Position numbers and translations under genes: made by a program. Shown piece by piece: positions 18,444 to 30,285 of a stretch of 64,000 nt of DNA. The first letter of the stretch is position 1. Every line of letters starts with the position of its first letter. This DNA is from Nocardioides thalensis (lineage in GTDB: Bacteria; Actinomycetota; Actinomycetes; Propionibacteriales; Nocardioidaceae). The stretch is taken from contig NZ_JACCFP010000001.1 of the NCBI RefSeq assembly GCF_013410655.1, positions 62,001 to 126,000 on the forward strand, given 5' to 3'. Below the pieces are notes generated by a model. That model was not told the DNA's origin, did not search any database, and saw only the letters and a program-made list of their open reading frames with translations.

Positions 18444-18773
18444 GTGGATCTGACGCTGACGACTCGTGAGGCCGGCGGGCGTACCGTCGTTGCTGTCGGC
18501 GGTGAGATCGACGTCTACACGGCGCCGAAGCTACGCGACACGATCACCGACCTGGTCGCCTCGGGCGCCTACCACCTGGTCATCGACATGGAGGGCGTCG
18601 AGTTCCTCGACTCCACCGGCCTGGGCGTCCTGGTGGGCGGCCTGAAGAAGGTGCGCGCCCACGACGGCTCCCTCGAGCTGGTCTGCAACCAGGACCGCCT
18701 GCTCAAGATCTTCAAGATCACCGGGCTGGCGAAGGTCTTCACGATCCACCCCTCCGCCGACGCCCTGGCCTGA
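18444..18773 (+). CDS. bldG: Anti-sigma factor antagonist BldG
   Basis: A 109-residue STAS-domain protein with [36 protein letters not shown] and [19 protein letters not shown]. Ser57, in FLDSTGLG, is the phosphoacceptor position. The match to Streptomyces BldG is very close along the whole length. When unphosphorylated it would bind an anti-sigma kinase and free stress or developmental sigma factors. The GTG start is chosen because it follows GGGTGGGAGA and gives the conserved VDLTLTTR opening. No kinase gene is adjacent. A terminator hairpin follows. Confidence 0.93.
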   Translation: MDLTLTTREAGGRTVVAVGGEIDVYTAPKLRDTITDLVASGAYHLVIDMEGVEFLDSTGLGVLVGGLKKVRAHDGSLELVCNQDRLLKIFKITGLAKVFTIHPSADALA

Positions 18774-18796
18774 CGCCTCGACCCGCACGGCCCGAG

Positions 18797-18825
18797 AGCC
18801 CGGATCCCGACGGGGTCCGGGCTTC
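18797..18825 (+). terminator. Rho-independent terminator after bldG
   Basis: AGCCCGGATCCC and GGGTCCGGGCT pair around GACG with a one-base bulge, followed by TCTTCGTC, a short pyrimidine tract. It lies 24 bp past the bldG stop. Confidence 0.75.
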
Positions 18826-18962
18826 TTCGTCGTGCGCCGGAAATCCGAAGGGTGACTCACGTCACATCCTCCGTGTGTTCCACGACACACCCTGCGTAGA
18901 CTCCGGCGCGTTCCACGCTCTGGGTCGTCAGACCCTCTTCTGCAATCTCCCCAGGAGGACGA

Positions 18963-21245
18963 ATGCCCGGGATCATTCCCGCTGCCGTGGAGGTCGATGG
19001 CGGCAACCTCGTCCTCGTCGTGATCGTGGCGGCCATCGCCGTCGGAGCACTCGCCATGGCGGCGATGTTCCGGCAGCAGGTCCTCGCGGCCGGCGAGGGC
19101 ACCGAGAAGATGCAGGTGATCGCGAAGGCCGTGCAGGAAGGCGCCAACGCCTACCTCGCCCGGCAGTTCCGCACCCTCGGCATCTTCGCCGCCGTCGCCT
19201 TCTTCGCCCTGATGGCCTTGCCCGCCGACGAGACGATGGTGCGGATCTTCCGCTCGGTCTTCTTCCTCGTGGGCGCCGGCTTCTCCGCCGCCATCGGCTA
19301 CCTCGGCATGTCGCTGGCCGTTCGCGCCAACCTCCGCGTGGCCGCCGCGGCCAACGAGGTGGGGCGCGATCCCGCGATGAACATCGGCTTCCGCACCGGC
19401 GCGTTCGTCGGCATGGCGACCGTGGGTCTCGGCCTGCTCGGCGCGAGCGTCGTGGTGCTGGCCTTCCAGGACGAGGCGCCGCACGTGCTCGAGGGCTTCG
19501 GCTTCGGCGCGGCCCTGCTTGCGATGTTCATGCGCGTCGGCGGCGGCATCTTCACCAAGGCCGCCGACGTCGGCGCCGACCTGGTCGGCAAGGTGGAGCA
19601 GAACATCCCGGAGGACGACCCGCGCAACGCGGCGACGATCGCCGACAACGTGGGCGACAACGTCGGCGACTGCGCCGGCATGGCGGCCGACCTGTTCGAG
19701 TCGTACGCCGTGACCCTGGTCGCGGCCCTGATCCTCGGCTCCCAGGCGTTCGGCGACAAGGGTCTCGTGCTGCCGCTCCTGATCCCCGCCATCGGCGCGA
19801 TCACCGCAGTCATCGGCACCTACCTGTGCAAGCCGCGCGCCGGCGAGAACGGGCTGACCACGATCAACCGCGCCTTCTACATCTCCGCCGCCATCAGCGC
19901 GGTCGCCTGCATCGTGCTCGCCTTCGTCTACCTGACCGAGGACTGGGCCGACTTCGGCTACATGGGCGACAACGCGCCGGACCTCTCCCCGGCCGTCTTC
20001 GCGGCCGGTGCGGTCCTCATCGGCATCATCCTCGCCGCCGGCATCCTGGCGCTCACCGGCTACTTCACCGGCACCGACCACAAGCCGGTCCAGGACGTCG
20101 CCCGGACGTCGCTGACCGGCCACGCGACCGTCATCCTGTCCGGCCTCTCGGTCGGCCTGGAGTCGGCGGTCTACACGGCCATCGTCATCGGCGGCGCGGT
20201 CTTCGGCGCGGCGCTGCTGGCCGGCGGCGCGGTCGAGCTCGCGCTCTTCGCCGTGGCGCTCGCGGGCTGCGGCCTGCTGACCACGGTCGGCGTGATCGTC
20301 GCGATGGACACGTTCGGACCCGTCTCCGACAACGCGCAGGGCATCGCGGAGATGTCGGGCGACGTCAGCGAGGAGGGCGCGCAGATCCTCACCGAGCTCG
20401 ACGCCGTCGGCAACACCACCAAGGCCATCACCAAGGGCATCGCGATCGCGACCGCCGTGCTCGCCGCGAGCGCGCTGTTCGCGTCGTACACACAGAGCGC
20501 GTTCGAGGAGGCCGGCGAGGCGGGGTCGCTCGACCTGCTCGGCGAGTTCATCGTCTACGACGCCAAGCTCATCGTCGGCGCCCTGCTCGGCGCCGGCGTG
20601 GTGTTCCTGTTCTCGGGCCTCGCGATCAACGCGGTCGGTCGTGCGGCCGGCGCGGTCGTGTTCGAGGTGCGCCGCCAGTTCCGCGAGATCCCCGGGATCA
20701 TGGAGGGCACCGGTCGCCCGGAGTACGGCCGGGTCGTCGACATCGTGACCCGCGACTCGCTGCGGGAGCTGGCCACGCCCGGCATCCTCGCGATACTGAG
20801 CCCGATCGCCGTCGGCTTCGGCCTCGGCGTGGGCCCGCTCGCGGGCTTCCTCGTCGGCGCCATCGCCACCGGCACCCTGATGGCGGTCTTCCTCGCCAAC
20901 GCGGGTGGTGCGTGGGACAACGCGAAGAAGCTCGTCGAGGACGGACACCACGGCGGCAAGGGCTCCGAGGCGCACGCCGCGACGGTCACCGGCGACACGG
21001 TCGGCGACCCGTTCAAGGACACCGCCGGACCGGCCATCAACCCGCTGCTCAAGGTGATGAACCTGGTCTCGCTGCTCATCGTCGGCGCGATCGTCAGCCT
21101 CTCGATCGGCGAGGACGAGAACGACGTGGTCCGGATCCTCATCGCGCTGGTCGCGGCGGCGGGCATCGCGGCCGCGGTGATCATCTCCAAGCAGCGTTCG
21201 TCGTCGCTCCACGACGCACCGGAGACGGTCGACAGCACCGCCTGA
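18963..21245 (+). CDS. hppA: Membrane-bound H+-translocating pyrophosphatase
   Basis: A 760-residue, about 16-helix membrane pump that couples PPi hydrolysis to proton export. Substrate-site motifs are DVGADLVGKVEQ (about residue 200), NVGDNVGDCAGMAADLFESY and, near the C-terminus, TVTGDTVGDPFKDTAGPAIN. The segment GNTTKAITKG (about 482) has Lys and Thr at the two positions that distinguish K+-independent enzymes from K+-dependent ones (Ala, Gly). The ATG is preceded by CCAGGAGGACGA, an ideal ribosome site. It is monocistronic, bounded by the bldG terminator and its own terminator. Confidence 0.97.
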   Translation: MPGIIPAAVEVDGGNLVLVVIVAAIAVGALAMAAMFRQQVLAAGEGTEKMQVIAKAVQEGANAYLARQFRTLGIFAAVAFFALMALPADETMVRIFRSVFFLVGAGFSAAIGYLGMSLAVRANLRVAAAANEVGRDPAMNIGFRTGAFVGMATVGLGLLGASVVVLAFQDEAPHVLEGFGFGAALLAMFMRVGGGIFTKAADVGADLVGKVEQNIPEDDPRNAATIADNVGDNVGDCAGMAADLFESYAVTLVAALILGSQAFGDKGLVLPLLIPAIGAITAVIGTYLCKPRAGENGLTTINRAFYISAAISAVACIVLAFVYLTEDWADFGYMGDNAPDLSPAVFAAGAVLIGIILAAGILALTGYFTGTDHKPVQDVARTSLTGHATVILSGLSVGLESAVYTAIVIGGAVFGAALLAGGAVELALFAVALAGCGLLTTVGVIVAMDTFGPVSDNAQGIAEMSGDVSEEGAQILTELDAVGNTTKAITKGIAIATAVLAASALFASYTQSAFEEAGEAGSLDLLGEFIVYDAKLIVGALLGAGVVFLFSGLAINAVGRAAGAVVFEVRRQFREIPGIMEGTGRPEYGRVVDIVTRDSLRELATPGILAILSPIAVGFGLGVGPLAGFLVGAIATGTLMAVFLANAGGAWDNAKKLVEDGHHGGKGSEAHAATVTGDTVGDPFKDTAGPAINPLLKVMNLVSLLIVGAIVSLSIGEDENDVVRILIALVAAAGIAAAVIISKQRSSSLHDAPETVDSTA

Positions 21246-21258
21246 CGACCACGGCGTA

Positions 21259-21297
21259 CGACGCCCCGGCGCCCGCGTGGTGCCGGGGCGTTGTCGT
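21259..21297 (+). terminator. Terminator after hppA
   Basis: Stem CGCCCCGGC/GCCGGGGCG (21262-21270 with 21282-21290) extends outward by further pairs with ACGA and TCGT and is followed by TTGTCGTT. It begins 14 bp after the hppA stop and ends just before the next gene start. Confidence 0.8.
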
Positions 21298-21309
21298 TAG
21301 CGTGGCTCC

Positions 21310-22767
21310 GTGACTCCCGACCTCGCCGCCCCGCTGCGCGACGCGCTGCTCGCCGCCGACTTCACCTACGCCGCCGTCAGCGAGCTCCTCGGCGAGGTCG
21401 CGCACACGGCGCTCTCGCGCAACGAGACGACGCCGGCGCTGCGCCGTACGGCGGACGCGGGCTCGCCGCTCGCGACGCTCACCCGGCTCTTCCTCCTCCA
21501 GCACGCGGTGAGCGCCGAGGCCGCCGAGCGCGCCCTGCCCGGACTCGTCGACCGGCTCGCCGCCGGCGGGATGCTCGTGCGGAGCGTCGGCGAGGTCGCG
21601 GCGCGGCTCGACTGCCGGCCCTACACCGCGGACGACGTGGACCTCTGGGTGGTCAGCGACCTCACGCCCGGCCTCGACGGCGCGCCCCACCGGGTGAGCG
21701 CCGACCACGTTCTCGGCATCAGCGCCGCGTCGACGTCGCTGGCCCAGCTCACGCTGCGTGACGAGGTCGGGAGCGCGCTCGACCTCGGCACCGGCTGCGG
21801 CGTGCAGGCGCTGCACCTCGCCGAGCACAGCGACCGGGTCGTCGCGACCGACGTCAACCGGCGCGCCCTCGACGTCGCCCGCTTCAACGCCGCGCTCAAC
21901 GGCGTGGCGGACCGTGTCGAGGTCCGCGACGGCTCGTTCTTCGCGCCGGTGGCTGGTGAGCGGTTCGACCTCATCGCCACCAACCCGCCGTTCGTGATCT
22001 CGCCGGCGACCGGCGAGCGGTTGGTCTACCGCGACTCGGGCCTCCCGGGCGACCGCGTGGTCGAGGACATCGTCCGGACGGCGCCGGACCACCTCGCCGA
22101 GGGCGGCTGGTGCCAGGTCCTCGCCAACTGGGTGGTGGCCGAGGACCGGCCCTGGGACGAGCGCCTCGCCGCGTGGTTGCCCGACGACTGCGACGCGTTC
22201 GTGGTGCAGCGCGAGACCCTCGACCCCTCGGCCTACGTCGAGCTCTGGCTCAAGGACTCCGGCCACCACGGCGGCCCCGACTACCCACAGCGCTACGACA
22301 CCTGGCTCTCGTGGCTGGAGCAGCAGGGCGTCGCCGGCGTGGGCTTCGGCTGGATCAACCTGCGCCGCACCGGCGCGGGCGGCGCCGTCCACACCCTGCT
22401 GGAGTGGCCGTACGACGTGGAGCAGCCCATCGCGCCGGCGATCGGGGAGTGGGCGACGGCCGTCCACTCGACCGTCGCCGCGGACAGCCGGCTGACCACC
22501 CGCGAGGACGTGCGGCAGGAGACCGTCGGCCCCGTCGGGGCGGAGGACCCCGCGACGATCCTGCTGCGCCAGCAGCGCGGCTTCCGGAGGGCCCGTCAGG
22601 TCGACACGGTCATGGCCGCCGTGGTCGGGGCGTGCGACGGCGAGCTCACCGTCGGCCAGATCCTCGACGCGGTCGCCCAGCTCCTCGAGCGCGACGCGGT
22701 CGCGCTGCGGGAGACCTACCTCCCGGAGGTCGAGGAGCTCGTCCACGAGGGCTTCCTGGTCGCCTGA
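21310..22767 (+). CDS. PrmC-like class I methyltransferase (HemK-type NPPF motif)
   Basis: A 485-residue protein. A roughly 130-residue N-terminal helical domain (the DUF7059 position) is followed by a methyltransferase domain with motif I ALDLGTGCGVQALHLAE, acidic loop VVATDVNRRALDVARFNAAL and the NPPF motif TNPPFVISPATGE. This motif marks enzymes that methylate amide or exocyclic nitrogens. The C-terminal 200 residues (QRYDTWLSWLEQQGVAGVGF and DGELTVGQILDAV) are a family-specific extension found in actinobacterial members. The target is unknown. It starts at GTG 21310, 12 bp after the hppA terminator. Confidence 0.85.
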   Translation: MTPDLAAPLRDALLAADFTYAAVSELLGEVAHTALSRNETTPALRRTADAGSPLATLTRLFLLQHAVSAEAAERALPGLVDRLAAGGMLVRSVGEVAARLDCRPYTADDVDLWVVSDLTPGLDGAPHRVSADHVLGISAASTSLAQLTLRDEVGSALDLGTGCGVQALHLAEHSDRVVATDVNRRALDVARFNAALNGVADRVEVRDGSFFAPVAGERFDLIATNPPFVISPATGERLVYRDSGLPGDRVVEDIVRTAPDHLAEGGWCQVLANWVVAEDRPWDERLAAWLPDDCDAFVVQRETLDPSAYVELWLKDSGHHGGPDYPQRYDTWLSWLEQQGVAGVGFGWINLRRTGAGGAVHTLLEWPYDVEQPIAPAIGEWATAVHSTVAADSRLTTREDVRQETVGPVGAEDPATILLRQQRGFRRARQVDTVMAAVVGACDGELTVGQILDAVAQLLERDAVALRETYLPEVEELVHEGFLVA

Positions 22768-22795
22768 GCGTCGGCGCGCTGTGCACAATGGCCGG

Positions 22796-23776
22796 GTGAC
22801 GAGCCCAGGCTGGTACCCCGACCCTGCTGGCCAACCGAACGCCTACCGCTACTGGAACGGCCAGGCGTGGACCCAGGACGTGACCTACGGCCAGGCAGGC
22901 CCCGGCCAGGGGTACGGCGCGCCGGTGCCTCCCACCCCTCCGCCACCGCCGCCCGGGGCGAAGGGCGGCGCCGGCAAGGTCGTCGCCCTCGTCGTCGCAG
23001 GCGTCGTGCTGCTTGCGGCGCTGGGCACGGGCGCGTTCTTCCTGGTGCGCTCGCTCGCCGACGACGGCGACGAGACCGCCTCCGACGACACCTCGGAGTC
23101 GGTCGAGCCGACCGAGTCGGAGACCGGTGCCACCGACGACACTCCGTCGCCGACCGAGTCCACCGAGACCGCCGAGCCGACGGACGACGAGACCAGTGGC
23201 GGCATCGACGTCGGGCCGACGCGTGAGCAGTGCAGCGGCGGCGCGCCCGACCCCGGGCGCCTGCAGGCGTCGGCCAGCACCCTCACCGGTGGTGGGCTCA
23301 CCATCCCCTCGCTCACCGACCAGGGCTACAGCCCCGACGCGTCGGTGGCACTCGCGTTCACCTGGGCCGACAGCTACCAGGTCTCCTACAAGGTCATCGA
23401 GAGCGCCGGCGAGAGCTGGATCGCCAACTACGGCGTGGGCGCACTGCCGAGGGCCAACGGGTTCGAGTCCCCGCAGCAGGCGGCGGAGGTGGTGCTCCAG
23501 TGCATGACCTCCTCGGACATGTACCAGGGCTACTCCGGGACCACCGACCTCGACGTCGGCCCGGTGACCGTCGACGGCCACGACGCCTACTCCATCCTCA
23601 CCGAGGTCCGGGTCGACAACCCCGACGTGCAGGCGGAGGGCGACGTCGCCCAGGTGGTCGTCGTCGACACCGGCGACCCGGAGAGCTACGGCCTCTACAT
23701 CAGCGTCGTGCCCATCGGCGACCAGGCCGAGATCAACCGGCAGGCACAGGTCTTCGACCAGATCGACGTCCGGTAA
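22796..23776 (+). CDS. DUF2510-domain membrane-anchored protein
   Basis: The predicted 326-residue protein begins with the DUF2510 motif SPGWYPDPAGQPNAYRYWNG, followed by a Gly/Pro-rich cytoplasmic linker. One transmembrane helix (VVALVVAGVVLLAALGTGAF) leads into an acidic, Ser/Thr/Glu-rich stalk (about 90-150) and an extracytoplasmic domain of about 175 residues. Two Cys residues, in REQCSGGAPD and VVLQCMTSS, could pair. GTG 22796 is chosen because DUF2510 proteins typically open with this motif; an upstream GTG at 22781 is possible. The outer domain has no recognised family. It lies upstream of topA, without overlap. Confidence 0.8.
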   Translation: MTSPGWYPDPAGQPNAYRYWNGQAWTQDVTYGQAGPGQGYGAPVPPTPPPPPPGAKGGAGKVVALVVAGVVLLAALGTGAFFLVRSLADDGDETASDDTSESVEPTESETGATDDTPSPTESTETAEPTDDETSGGIDVGPTREQCSGGAPDPGRLQASASTLTGGGLTIPSLTDQGYSPDASVALAFTWADSYQVSYKVIESAGESWIANYGVGALPRANGFESPQQAAEVVLQCMTSSDMYQGYSGTTDLDVGPVTVDGHDAYSILTEVRVDNPDVQAEGDVAQVVVVDTGDPESYGLYISVVPIGDQAEINRQAQVFDQIDVR

Positions 23777-23908
23777 CACGGGCCACACGGCGGGTCCGCC
23801 GTACGCCTTCCATGGGGGAGGTCTGGACATCACGCGCTACCGTGACCAGCCGTAACGTCCCTCAGCGGCAGTCCGGGCTGCGCTGAAGCAGGAGGAAAGA
23901 GAGTCGCA

Positions 23909-26599
<2,691 letters not shown>

Positions 26600-26606
26600 C
26601 CGCACA

Positions 26607-26654
26607 GGTTGGTCGAGTAGCCCGAGCGCCCTGGCGCTCGGGCGTATCGAGACC
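26607..26654. repeat. Dispersed palindromic repeat / terminator-like hairpin after topA
   Basis: A 48-bp palindrome begins GGTTGGTCGAGTA and ends TATCGAGACC, with perfect inner arms GCCCGAGCGC (26620-26629) and GCGCTCGGGC (26634-26643). Elements with TACTCGACCA and TCGATACGC arms are, to my recollection, widespread in high-GC actinobacteria. Its place 7 bp after the topA stop means it may also terminate transcription. Confidence 0.75.
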
Positions 26655-26682
26655 GGTCGGCCCCATCTCGTAGGTTGTGCCC

Positions 26683-27330
26683 ATGACCTCGCCCGGCCGC
26701 TTCACCGACACCGGGCTCTTCGTCTGCTTCGAGGGCGGCGAGGGCGGCGGCAAGTCCACCCAGTCGCGGCTGCTCAAGGACTGGCTGGAGTCCGAGGGCC
26801 ACCGGGTGCTGCTGACCTTCGAGCCCGGCGACACCGCCGTCGGCAAGGAGGTCCGACGGATCGTGCTGTCGCCCCAGACGGGCGAGCTGAGCAATCGCAC
26901 CGAGGTGCTGCTCTACGCCGCCGACAAGGCCGAGCACGTCGACACCGTCGTGCTCCCGGCGCTCGAGCGCGGCGAGGTCGTCATCACCGATCGCTACGTC
27001 GACTCCGCCCTCGCCTACCAGGGCGCGGGCCGGGTCGAGGACCTCTCCGGTGTGGAGGCGGTGCAGCGGTGGGCGACCCGCGACCTGCGCCCGCACCTGA
27101 CCGTCCTGCTCGACGTCGAGCCCGCTGCCGGCCTGGGTCGGTTCGAGGAGCGCGACCGGATCGAGGGGGAGTCGTTGGAGTTCCACCAGCGCGTGCGGCA
27201 GGGCTTCCTCGACCTGGCCGGGCGCGACCCCGGGCACTACCTCGTGATCGATGCGCGGCTCCCGATCGACGAGATCCACGAGCTGATCCGCGCCCGCGTC
27301 GTCGGCCTGCTCGGCCAGGTGACGTCATGA
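26683..27330 (+). CDS. tmk: Thymidylate kinase
   Basis: A 215-residue dTMP kinase that makes dTDP for DNA synthesis. The P-loop is FEGGEGGGKSTQSRLL, the DRY motif is ITDRYVDSALAYQGAGR, and the helical LID region is FEERDRIEGESLEFHQRVR. The ATG at 26683 is preferred; a GTG at 26677 would add two residues. The stop overlaps the holB ATG, so the pair is coupled. The topA-tmk-holB order is conserved in Actinobacteria. Confidence 0.96.
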   Translation: MTSPGRFTDTGLFVCFEGGEGGGKSTQSRLLKDWLESEGHRVLLTFEPGDTAVGKEVRRIVLSPQTGELSNRTEVLLYAADKAEHVDTVVLPALERGEVVITDRYVDSALAYQGAGRVEDLSGVEAVQRWATRDLRPHLTVLLDVEPAAGLGRFEERDRIEGESLEFHQRVRQGFLDLAGRDPGHYLVIDARLPIDEIHELIRARVVGLLGQVTS

Positions 27331-28475
27331 CCGTGTGGGACCAGCTGGTCGGTCAGCGACCGGTGATCGCCACCCTGCGGCAGGCGGTGGCCGGGCAGGG
27401 CATGACGCACGCCTGGCTGTTCACCGGCCCGCCCGGGTCCGGACGCTCCAACGCGGCCGTCGCGTTCGCGGCCGCGCTCCAGTGCGAGTCCGGCGGCTGC
27501 GGTGAGTGCCACGAGTGCCGCACGGTGCTCGCCAGCAGCCACGCCGACGTCGCGGTCGTGCGCACCGAGAAGCTCTCGATCGGCGTCAAGGAGGTCCGCG
27601 AGCTCGTCCGGCGGGCTGCCCTCACGCCGATGGGCAAGCGCTGGCAGATCCTCGTCGTCGAGGACGCCGACCGGCTCACCGAGCAGGCGTGCAACGCGCT
27701 GCTCAAGGCGATCGAGGAGCCCAACGGCCGCACCGTCTGGATGCTGTGCGCCCCGACGGTCGAGGACGTGCTGCCGACCATCCGCTCCCGCTGCCGGCTG
27801 GTCACCTTGTCCACACCGACCACCGAGGACGTCGCGGAGTTCCTGCGACGCACCGGCGTCGAGGAGCCGCTCGCGACGACGGCGGCCCGTGCCAGCCAGG
27901 GCCACATCGGCCGCGCCCGCGCGCTCGCCCGCGACCCGGAAGTCCGCGGCCGGCGTACCGACATCGTCACGATGCCCGCCCGGCTCACGTCGCTGGGCCG
28001 GTGCATGTCCGCCGCGACCCGGCTGCACGACCTCGCGAAGGCGGAGGCCGAGGCGATCACCGCCGAGCTCGACGCGCGCGAGAAGACCGACCTCGACGCG
28101 GCCTACGGCGTAGTCGAGCGCGGCCGCCGGCCGCGGGAGTACGGGCCCGCCCTGCGCGACCTCGAGAAGGACCAGAAGACCCGCGCGAAGCGGCGCCACC
28201 TCGACGTCGTCGATCGCGGGCTCACCGACCTGGTGTCGGTCTATCGCGACGCCATCGCGCTCGGCACCGGCGTCGGCACAGCCCTGGTCAACGAGGACAT
28301 CCGCGACGACATCGAGGAGCTCGTGCGCACCTCGACGCCGGAGCTCAACCTGCGGCGCATCGGCTGGATCTTCGCTGCACGGGAGCAGATGCTGGAGTTC
28401 AACGTCCCGATCCCGCTCGCCCTGGAATCCTTGATGGTGAGTCTCCGGGTGCCATCCGAGCCCGAGTCCCGATGA
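27327..28475 (+). CDS. holB: DNA polymerase III delta' subunit
   Basis: A 382-residue clamp-loader subunit. The AAA+ fold starts VWDQLVGQRPVIATLRQAV, with a modified Walker A (FTGPPGSGRSNAAVAFAAAL, where the usual Lys is Arg, as expected for the non-hydrolysing delta' subunit). A zinc module CGECHEC follows with an earlier Cys, then Walker B-like LVVEDADRLTEQACNALLKA and sensor-1 PTIRSRCRLVTL. It starts inside the tmk stop codon region (ATGA). It would load the beta clamp together with the dnaX product encoded at 54 kb. Confidence 0.95.
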   Translation: MTVWDQLVGQRPVIATLRQAVAGQGMTHAWLFTGPPGSGRSNAAVAFAAALQCESGGCGECHECRTVLASSHADVAVVRTEKLSIGVKEVRELVRRAALTPMGKRWQILVVEDADRLTEQACNALLKAIEEPNGRTVWMLCAPTVEDVLPTIRSRCRLVTLSTPTTEDVAEFLRRTGVEEPLATTAARASQGHIGRARALARDPEVRGRRTDIVTMPARLTSLGRCMSAATRLHDLAKAEAEAITAELDAREKTDLDAAYGVVERGRRPREYGPALRDLEKDQKTRAKRRHLDVVDRGLTDLVSVYRDAIALGTGVGTALVNEDIRDDIEELVRTSTPELNLRRIGWIFAAREQMLEFNVPIPLALESLMVSLRVPSEPESR

Positions 28476-28482
28476 GGTCATC

Positions 28483-30042
28483 ATGAAGAAGCTGGTCGTC
28501 GCGGTCGTCGTCATCTGGTCGCTGGTGCTCGTCGCGGGCGCGGGCGTGGCCATCACCGCCATCGTGCAGGCGGGGGACGACGACGAGGAGCCGACGCGGG
28601 CGGAGACGTCGGGCGCGCCGTCGTCGCCTTCGGACAGCGGTGCTCCCGAGAAGGCGCCGGCCGGGCTGGAGGACTTCTACTCGCAGGAGATCGCCTGGGA
28701 GTCGTGCGGCGCCAACGAGTGCGGCACGCTCGAGGTGCCCGTCTCCTACCAGGAGCCCGAGGGCGCCACCATCGAGCTCGCGCTGGAGCGCACGCTCGCG
28801 ACGGGCGACCGGATCGGCTCGCTCGTGGTCAACCCCGGCGGCCCGGGCGCACCCGGCACCTCGGTCCCCGAGAGCTCGGAGTTCTACTTCGCGCCCGACG
28901 TGCTCGAGCGCTACGACGTCGTCGGCTTCGACCCGCGGGGCACCGGCGACTCGGCTCCCATCGACTGCCTGAGCGACAGCGAGCTCGACGACTACGTCGC
29001 GGAGGACCCGGGCCCCGACAACAAGAGCGAGGAGCGGCGCTACGCCAAGATCCAGCTCGACTACTGGCAGGGCTGCGCCGACAACACCGGCGAGATCCTC
29101 GGCCACGTGAGCACGATCGAGGCCGCGCGCGACATGGACGTGCTGCGCGCCGTGCTCGGGGAGCAGCAGCTTGCCTACTTCGGCTGGTCCTACGGCACCC
29201 GGCTCGGCTCGACGTACGCCGACCTCTTTCCCGAGAAGGTGGGGCGCTTCGTCCTCGACGGCGCGACCGACCCCGGCCTGTCCTCGTACGAGAGCACGCT
29301 CAGCCAGGCCGAGGGCTTCGAGGTGGCGTTGAGGTCCTACGTCCAGGACTGCGTCGACAAGGGCGACTGCTTCCTCGGCGACTCCGTCGACGAGGGCCTC
29401 ACCACGATCACCGACCTCCTCGACTCGATCGAGCAGGAGCCGCTGCCGACCGACCAGGAGCGCGACCTCGAGATCGGCAACGCGGTCTATGGCGTGATCA
29501 CACCGCTGTACAACCAGGAGTACTGGACGATCCTCGACGAGGCGCTCCAGATGGCGCTCGACGGCGACGGCAGCACGCTGCTGCGCCTCTCCGACGCCTA
29601 CGGGTCGCGCGAGAACGGCGAGTACACCGCCAACAGCCTCGAGTCGATCTCGGTGATCAACTGCCTCGACAACCCCGAGGCGGTGCCGCCCGAGGAGGTG
29701 CCGTCGCACTACGACGAGTTCCAGAAGGCCTCGCCGACGTTCGGCCGGATCTTCGCGTGGTTCCTCATCGCCTGTGACGGGATCCCGGTCGAGCGCACCG
29801 AGCCCGACATCGAGATCGATGCCCCCGGCGCGGCGCCGATCGTGGTGATCGGTACGACCCGCGACCCCGCGACGCCGTACCACGAGGCCGTCGCCATGGC
29901 GAAGGCGCTCGAGTCCGGAGTGCTCCTGTCCCGCGACGGCGACGGCCACACCGGCTACAACCAGGGCAATGCCTGCATCGACGACGCCGTCCACGCCTAC
30001 CTGATCGACGGCACCGTCCCGCAGGACGGCCTGGAGTGCTGA
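28483..30042 (+). CDS. Secreted alpha/beta hydrolase, tripeptidyl-aminopeptidase type
   Basis: The 519-residue protein has an N-terminal hydrophobic segment (LVVAVVVIWSLVLVAGAGVAI) acting as signal or anchor, then an acidic Ser/Pro linker. The alpha/beta-hydrolase domain has the oxyanion segment NPGGPGAPG, the nucleophile elbow GWSYGT with Ser236, Asp461 in GTTRDPATPY, and His489 in DGDGHTGY. This layout, with a TAP-like C-terminal domain, is that of the Streptomyces SlpD/SlpE and mycobacterial Hip1/CaeA peptidases, which release N-terminal peptides outside the membrane. Several Cys pairs fit an extracytoplasmic location. It starts 7 bp after holB. Confidence 0.9.
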   Translation: MKKLVVAVVVIWSLVLVAGAGVAITAIVQAGDDDEEPTRAETSGAPSSPSDSGAPEKAPAGLEDFYSQEIAWESCGANECGTLEVPVSYQEPEGATIELALERTLATGDRIGSLVVNPGGPGAPGTSVPESSEFYFAPDVLERYDVVGFDPRGTGDSAPIDCLSDSELDDYVAEDPGPDNKSEERRYAKIQLDYWQGCADNTGEILGHVSTIEAARDMDVLRAVLGEQQLAYFGWSYGTRLGSTYADLFPEKVGRFVLDGATDPGLSSYESTLSQAEGFEVALRSYVQDCVDKGDCFLGDSVDEGLTTITDLLDSIEQEPLPTDQERDLEIGNAVYGVITPLYNQEYWTILDEALQMALDGDGSTLLRLSDAYGSRENGEYTANSLESISVINCLDNPEAVPPEEVPSHYDEFQKASPTFGRIFAWFLIACDGIPVERTEPDIEIDAPGAAPIVVIGTTRDPATPYHEAVAMAKALESGVLLSRDGDGHTGYNQGNACIDDAVHAYLIDGTVPQDGLEC

Positions 30043-30053
30043 CCTCCGCCGCT

Positions 30054-30093
30054 GGTTGAGGTGCGAGGCCGCCCGCGGCCGAGCCTCGAAACC
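30054..30093. repeat. 40-bp dispersed palindromic repeat
   Basis: Begins GGTTGAGGTGCGAGGC and ends GAGCCTCGAAACC. The arms are complementary around a GC centre. It shares 31 of 40 positions with the element inside dnaX at 55753-55792. It lies 11 bp past the hydrolase stop and could also act as a terminator. Confidence 0.75.
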
Positions 30094-30166
30094 AAGGCGC
30101 CGGTTTCGTCTCCCGTCAACCCCGCCGGTATGCTTCCGCGGGTTGTCGACCTCGCGTCGGCAGCAC

Positions 30167-30242
30167 GCCGCCTTAGCTCAGTCGGTAGAGCGAGTCACTC
30201 GTAATGACTAGGTCGTCGGTTCGATTCCGACAGGCGGCTCCA
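30167..30242 (+). tRNA. tRNA-Thr (anticodon CGT)
   Basis: A full cloverleaf is visible: acceptor GCCGCCT/AGGCGGC, D-arm GCTC-AGTCGGTA-GAGC, anticodon arm AGTCA-CTCGTAA-TGACT giving CGT, and T-arm GTCGG-TTCGATT-CCGAC. The 3' CCA is encoded. It reads ACG codons. Confidence 0.97.
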
Positions 30243-30285
30243 CTCCGGAATTCTCGCCCTGGCCGACGGCTGACGCCGACTCCGC

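Noticed and set aside
18531..21212. 893-codon open frame antisense to hppA
   Set aside because: GC-rich genes leave long open shadow frames. The product is Asp/Arg/Glu/Gly-rich with no family features, while the sense strand encodes an unmistakable pyrophosphatase.
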